NCBI GenBank assembly: GCA_009885665.1 | Contig: VFKI01000076.1 | Span: 1 to 9,095, forward strand | Length of the DNA: 9,095 nucleotides | Reading direction: 5' to 3' | Origin: Gammaproteobacteria bacterium | Lineage (GTDB): Bacteria; Pseudomonadota; Gammaproteobacteria; DSM-16500 | In this document: piece after piece, positions 6,504 to 9,095 of the stretch | Numbering within the stretch: the first letter of the stretch is position 1 | Layout: each line of letters begins with the position of its first letter | Translations under genes and position numbers: made by a program | The notes under the pieces: model-generated | Databases searched by the model: none | What the model was told of the DNA's origin: nothing | The model's input: the letters and a program-made list of their open reading frames with translations, nothing else

Positions 6504-8311
6504 TGATGGATAATCACGCCGTTTTCTTAAGCAGTGTGACGCATTCGCCGGGCGTCTATCAAATGCTTGATGTTAGCGGCAAAGTTATTTATGTGGGTAA
6601 GGCGCGCAATCTCAAAAAACGCTTAAGCAGTTATTTTTCAGCGAGCGCTAAAGACCCCAAAACCACCGCGTTGATGCGTCATGTGGTAGATGTAACGATT
6701 ACGGTTACCCAAGATGAAAATGAAGCGCTCTTGCTAGAGTGTAATCTCATCAAAAAACATCATCCACATTATAATATTTTATTTCGCGATGATAAAAGTT
6801 ATCCTTACATTCATCTTACCGGCGATACATTTCCACGTGTTACTTTTTATCGTGGCAATCGCAAACCCGCTGGCCATTATTTTGGGCCTTGGCCCAGCAC
6901 GATTGCGGTACGTGAAGCCATCCATGTGATCGAAAAATTTTTTAAAATTCGCAATTGTAGCAATACATTTTTTGCAGCGCGTAGTCGACCTTGCATCCAA
7001 TATGAAATAGATCGTTGTACTGCGCCATGCGTGAAATATGTCAGTGCGCTTGATTATACCGAACAAGTGCGTCACACCATTTTATTTTTACAAGGTAAAG
7101 ACGCGCAAGTCATAGATGAATTACAGCGTCAAATGGAACAAGCCGCAGCGACACTTTCCTATGAAAAAGCAGGAGAATTACGTGATTTGATTGGGCGCTT
7201 GCGTGAATTGCATGCCCAGCAATCCGTCAGTGGTGTGAGTGGTAATGCGGATGTGCTTGGCATGGCGGTTTCAGCAGGCGTAGTATGCTTGCAATTGATT
7301 ATGATACGGGCGGGGCGTATGTTAGGCAGTAGGGCGCTTTTTCCAGTGCTGCCTGCACACGCTGCTGTTGAAGAAATTTTAACGGCTTTCATCAGTCAAC
7401 ATTATCTTGATGCACAAAAAACACTTGAAATTCCCAGTGAAATAATCGTTGCGCATACATTACCCGAAACCGATTGGCTCAGTGCAGCTTTATCACAGCA
7501 AGTGAATCGCAAAATTAGCATACATGTGCCGCACCGCGGTCAAAAATACCAATGGCTGACGATTGCGAATAAAAGCGCACAGCAATCTTTAGCAACACGT
7601 TTATTAGAAGGCGCTAATACACGCGCACGAGCAGCCGCTTTATGTCAATTGCTGAATTTAACTGGTGAGGATTTACGTTTTGAATGTATGGATATCAGTC
7701 ATACCATGGGAGAAGCAACTGTAGGTGCTTGTGTCGTATTTGGCCTGGAAGGTGCGCGCAAAAGTGATTATCGGCGCTACAATATTAACGGTATTACGCC
7801 GGGCGATGATTTGGCCGCGATGACCCAAGTATTGCAGCGACGCTTTCGTGTGGGCGGTACCGCTAAACTGCCTGAAGTATTATTTATCGATGGCGGTAAA
7901 CCACAATTGACGGCTGTGCAGCATTGCCTGGCCGCGCTGGGCGTGGAGATATCACGCTTAGTCGGTGTGGCGAAAGGTGCGACACGCAAACCTGGATTTG
8001 AAACGCTGTATTTTATCGATCAATCCGCTATACATTTACCCGCTGATTCGTTGGCACTGCATTTTATCCAACAAATACGCGATGAATCCCATCGTTTTGC
8101 TATCACCGGCCACCGCGCACGGCGTGATAAAAAACGGGTGACATCGACACTGGAATTGATAGCCGGGGTCGGTGCGCGGCGCCGGCGCGATTTATTGCGA
8201 CACTTTGGTGGTATTCAGGGCGTTAATCGTGCTAGCCTTGAAGCGTTAGCGCAAGTGCCTGGTGTGGGGCGCGCACTGGCAGAAAAAATTTATGCTGCCT
8301 TGCACACGTAA
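6503..8311 (+). CDS. uvrC: Excinuclease ABC subunit C
   Basis: Nuclease subunit of nucleotide excision repair that cuts the damaged strand on both sides of a UvrB-bound lesion. In order: a GIY-YIG domain for the 3' incision (G17-V-Y, Y30-V-G, R40 region, EALLLE at 74-79); four cysteines C152, C164, C172 and C176 at the spacing of the iron-sulfur cluster reported in E. coli UvrC; a UVR domain that contacts UvrB (about 203-238); an RNase H-like domain for the 5' incision with D397 (MDISH), D463 (FIDGGKPQL) and H530 (DESHRFA); and a C-terminal tandem helix-hairpin-helix (about 551-600, IAGVGARRRR and VPGVGRALA). The length of 602 residues compares with 610 in E. coli. The start overlaps the gacA stop by one base; an ATG one codon later is equally possible. 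No damage or frameshift is seen. Confidence 0.98.
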   Translation: MMDNHAVFLSSVTHSPGVYQMLDVSGKVIYVGKARNLKKRLSSYFSASAKDPKTTALMRHVVDVTITVTQDENEALLLECNLIKKHHPHYNILFRDDKSYPYIHLTGDTFPRVTFYRGNRKPAGHYFGPWPSTIAVREAIHVIEKFFKIRNCSNTFFAARSRPCIQYEIDRCTAPCVKYVSALDYTEQVRHTILFLQGKDAQVIDELQRQMEQAAATLSYEKAGELRDLIGRLRELHAQQSVSGVSGNADVLGMAVSAGVVCLQLIMIRAGRMLGSRALFPVLPAHAAVEEILTAFISQHYLDAQKTLEIPSEIIVAHTLPETDWLSAALSQQVNRKISIHVPHRGQKYQWLTIANKSAQQSLATRLLEGANTRARAAALCQLLNLTGEDLRFECMDISHTMGEATVGACVVFGLEGARKSDYRRYNINGITPGDDLAAMTQVLQRRFRVGGTAKLPEVLFIDGGKPQLTAVQHCLAALGVEISRLVGVAKGATRKPGFETLYFIDQSAIHLPADSLALHFIQQIRDESHRFAITGHRARRDKKRVTSTLELIAGVGARRRRDLLRHFGGIQGVNRASLEALAQVPGVGRALAEKIYAALHT

Positions 8312-8329
8312 TCTCAAGGTAACTATAGT

Positions 8330-8923
8330 ATGTTTAATCTCCCTAATGTTTTGACGATAATTCGTATCGTAGCCATTCCATTTATTTTAGTCTTGTATTA
8401 TTTGCCGACGGGTTGGGCGCATCCCATTGCTGCGCTCATTTTTTTATTGGCGTGTGTGACGGATTGGCTAGATGGATATTTAGCGCGAGCACTCAATCTG
8501 ACTACGCCATTTGGCGCATTTTTGGATCCAGTCGCAGATAAAGTGATGGTGTGTATCGTGTTGATCCTCGTGGTGGGTGCGCCGCAGTTTCAATTTATCA
8601 GCATCAATCAAGCCGTGCATACGATTCCAGCCGCGGCGATTACCATTCCAGCTGCCATCATTGTTAGCCGTGAAATTGTTGTGTCAGCGTTACGTGAATG
8701 GATGGCGGAGATAGGGCAGCGCACCAGCGTTGCCGTATCGCGACTCGGTAAAGTGAAAACGGCGATGCAAATGGCGGCCTTGACGATACTGGTATTCTGT
8801 GATGGTGCAACACCCGCCGCCTTGATTTTGATCGGTTATGTTTTTTTATATGTGGCGGCTTTTTTGACAATTTGGTCTATGCTGGTGTATTTGCGCGCGG
8901 CGTGGCCGATGATGCGAGCTTGA
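8330..8923 (+). CDS. pgsA: CDP-diacylglycerol--glycerol-3-phosphate 3-phosphatidyltransferase
   Basis: Inner-membrane enzyme that makes phosphatidylglycerophosphate from CDP-diacylglycerol and sn-glycerol 3-phosphate, the committed step to phosphatidylglycerol and cardiolipin. The full CDP-alcohol phosphotransferase motif is present: D45-xx-D48-G49-xx-A52-R53, then G62, D66 and D70. The N-terminal NLPNVLTIIRI and the SREIVVSALREW segment are typical of PgsA. Hydrophobic segments are spread along its length (about 8-25, 31-44, 72-85, 98-118, 146-160 and 163-186). It has 197 residues against 182 in E. coli; the extra length is mainly an apolar insertion near 86-105. AAGGT nine bases before the ATG is the ribosome site, and the start lies 18 bases after the uvrC stop, so it is probably cotranscribed with gacA-uvrC. 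tRNA-Gly follows. Confidence 0.97.
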   Translation: MFNLPNVLTIIRIVAIPFILVLYYLPTGWAHPIAALIFLLACVTDWLDGYLARALNLTTPFGAFLDPVADKVMVCIVLILVVGAPQFQFISINQAVHTIPAAAITIPAAIIVSREIVVSALREWMAEIGQRTSVAVSRLGKVKTAMQMAALTILVFCDGATPAALILIGYVFLYVAAFLTIWSMLVYLRAAWPMMRA

Positions 8924-8967
8924 TTCGGGATCAAATGCATAAAAATGTAAGATAGTGAAATTTTCTC

Positions 8968-8995
8968 TTGACATGAAATCTCGGTCAGCTAGAAT
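8968..8995 (+). promoter_or_regulatory. Strong sigma70 promoter for tRNA-Gly
   Basis: A perfect -35 TTGACA (8968-8973), a 16-base spacer and a near-perfect -10 TAGAAT (8990-8995). An A/T-rich stretch precedes it (about 8940-8966), like an UP element. GTGCGC follows the -10, a GC-rich discriminator typical of stable-RNA promoters under stringent control. The predicted transcript start near 9002 leaves a leader of about 18 bases before the tRNA. Confidence 0.85.
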
Positions 8996-9019
8996 GTGCG
9001 CTCAGTTGATTATAGTGGT

Positions 9020-9094
9020 GCGGGAATAGCTCAGTGGTAGAGCACAACCTTGCCAAGGTTGGGGTCGCGAGTTCGAGCCTCGTTTCCCGCTCCA
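9020..9094 (+). tRNA. tRNA-Gly (GCC anticodon)
   Basis: Acceptor stem GCGGGAA with TTCCCGC, discriminator T and encoded CCA at 9092-9094. The D-arm is GCTCAGTGGTAGAGC. The anticodon stem CAACC/GGTTG encloses TTGCCAA, giving GCC, which reads GGC and GGU. The T-loop is TTCGAGC. It has its own strong promoter and follows pgsA, as glyW does in E. coli, where tRNA-Cys and tRNA-Leu come next. Here the window stops one base after the CCA, so further tRNAs cannot be seen. Confidence 0.98.
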
Positions 9095-9095
9095 A

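Noticed and set aside
8912..8940. Hairpin at the pgsA stop codon as a terminator
   Set aside because: Only five base pairs (TTGAT/ATCAA) close the loop, with an internal mismatch region outside them and no T-run after.

Overview
The window reads as an ordinary chromosomal segment of a gammaproteobacterium of moderate G+C content. The clearest support is gene order. A GacA/UvrY-type response regulator, uvrC, pgsA and tRNA-Gly(GCC) follow one another on the + strand, the same order as uvrY-uvrC-pgsA-glyW in Escherichia coli. An sdhE-ygfX pair and a kbl-tdh pair are also arranged as in Gammaproteobacteria. A Legionella/Coxiella-like relative is possible from the general look of the proteins, but this is an impression, not a result.

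Layout. Positions 1-382 contain no supportable gene. The first ~126 bases look like one copy of a dispersed palindromic repeat. An M17 leucyl-aminopeptidase-family gene follows (383-1738, +). It converges on the threonine-catabolic genes tdh (1822-2850, -) and kbl (2838-4040, -), and a long perfect inverted repeat lies between them. Upstream of kbl, in the same apparent operon, is an unrecognised 146-residue gene (4043-4483, -). A short divergent control region (4484-4568) separates it from sdhE (4569-4829, +) and ygfX (4801-5247, +). A stand-alone histidine phosphotransfer (Hpt) protein (5228-5584, -) overlaps the end of ygfX tail to tail. Then come tRNA-Ser(UGA) (5710-5799), gacA (5844-6503), uvrC (6503-8311), pgsA (8330-8923), a strong sigma70-type promoter and tRNA-Gly(GCC) (9020-9094), which ends one base before the window does.

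How the genes work together. Tdh oxidises L-threonine to 2-amino-3-ketobutyrate, and Kbl cleaves this with CoA to glycine and acetyl-CoA. SdhE is an assembly factor that helps attach FAD to succinate dehydrogenase/fumarate reductase flavoprotein subunits. YgfX is its usual small membrane partner. The Hpt protein lies about 260 bp from gacA, head to head with tRNA-Ser between, so it is a candidate phosphorelay partner of the GacA-type regulator. UvrC (nucleotide excision repair) and PgsA (phosphatidylglycerol synthesis) are housekeeping functions linked to gacA by conserved position.

I do not see a clear undescribed system such as a defence island, a CRISPR array or a mobile element with its own recombinase. 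The points most worth following are the unknown gene leading the kbl-tdh operon, the repeat family that also forms part of that gene's coding sequence, the orphan Hpt beside gacA, and the long inverted repeat between the convergent genes.
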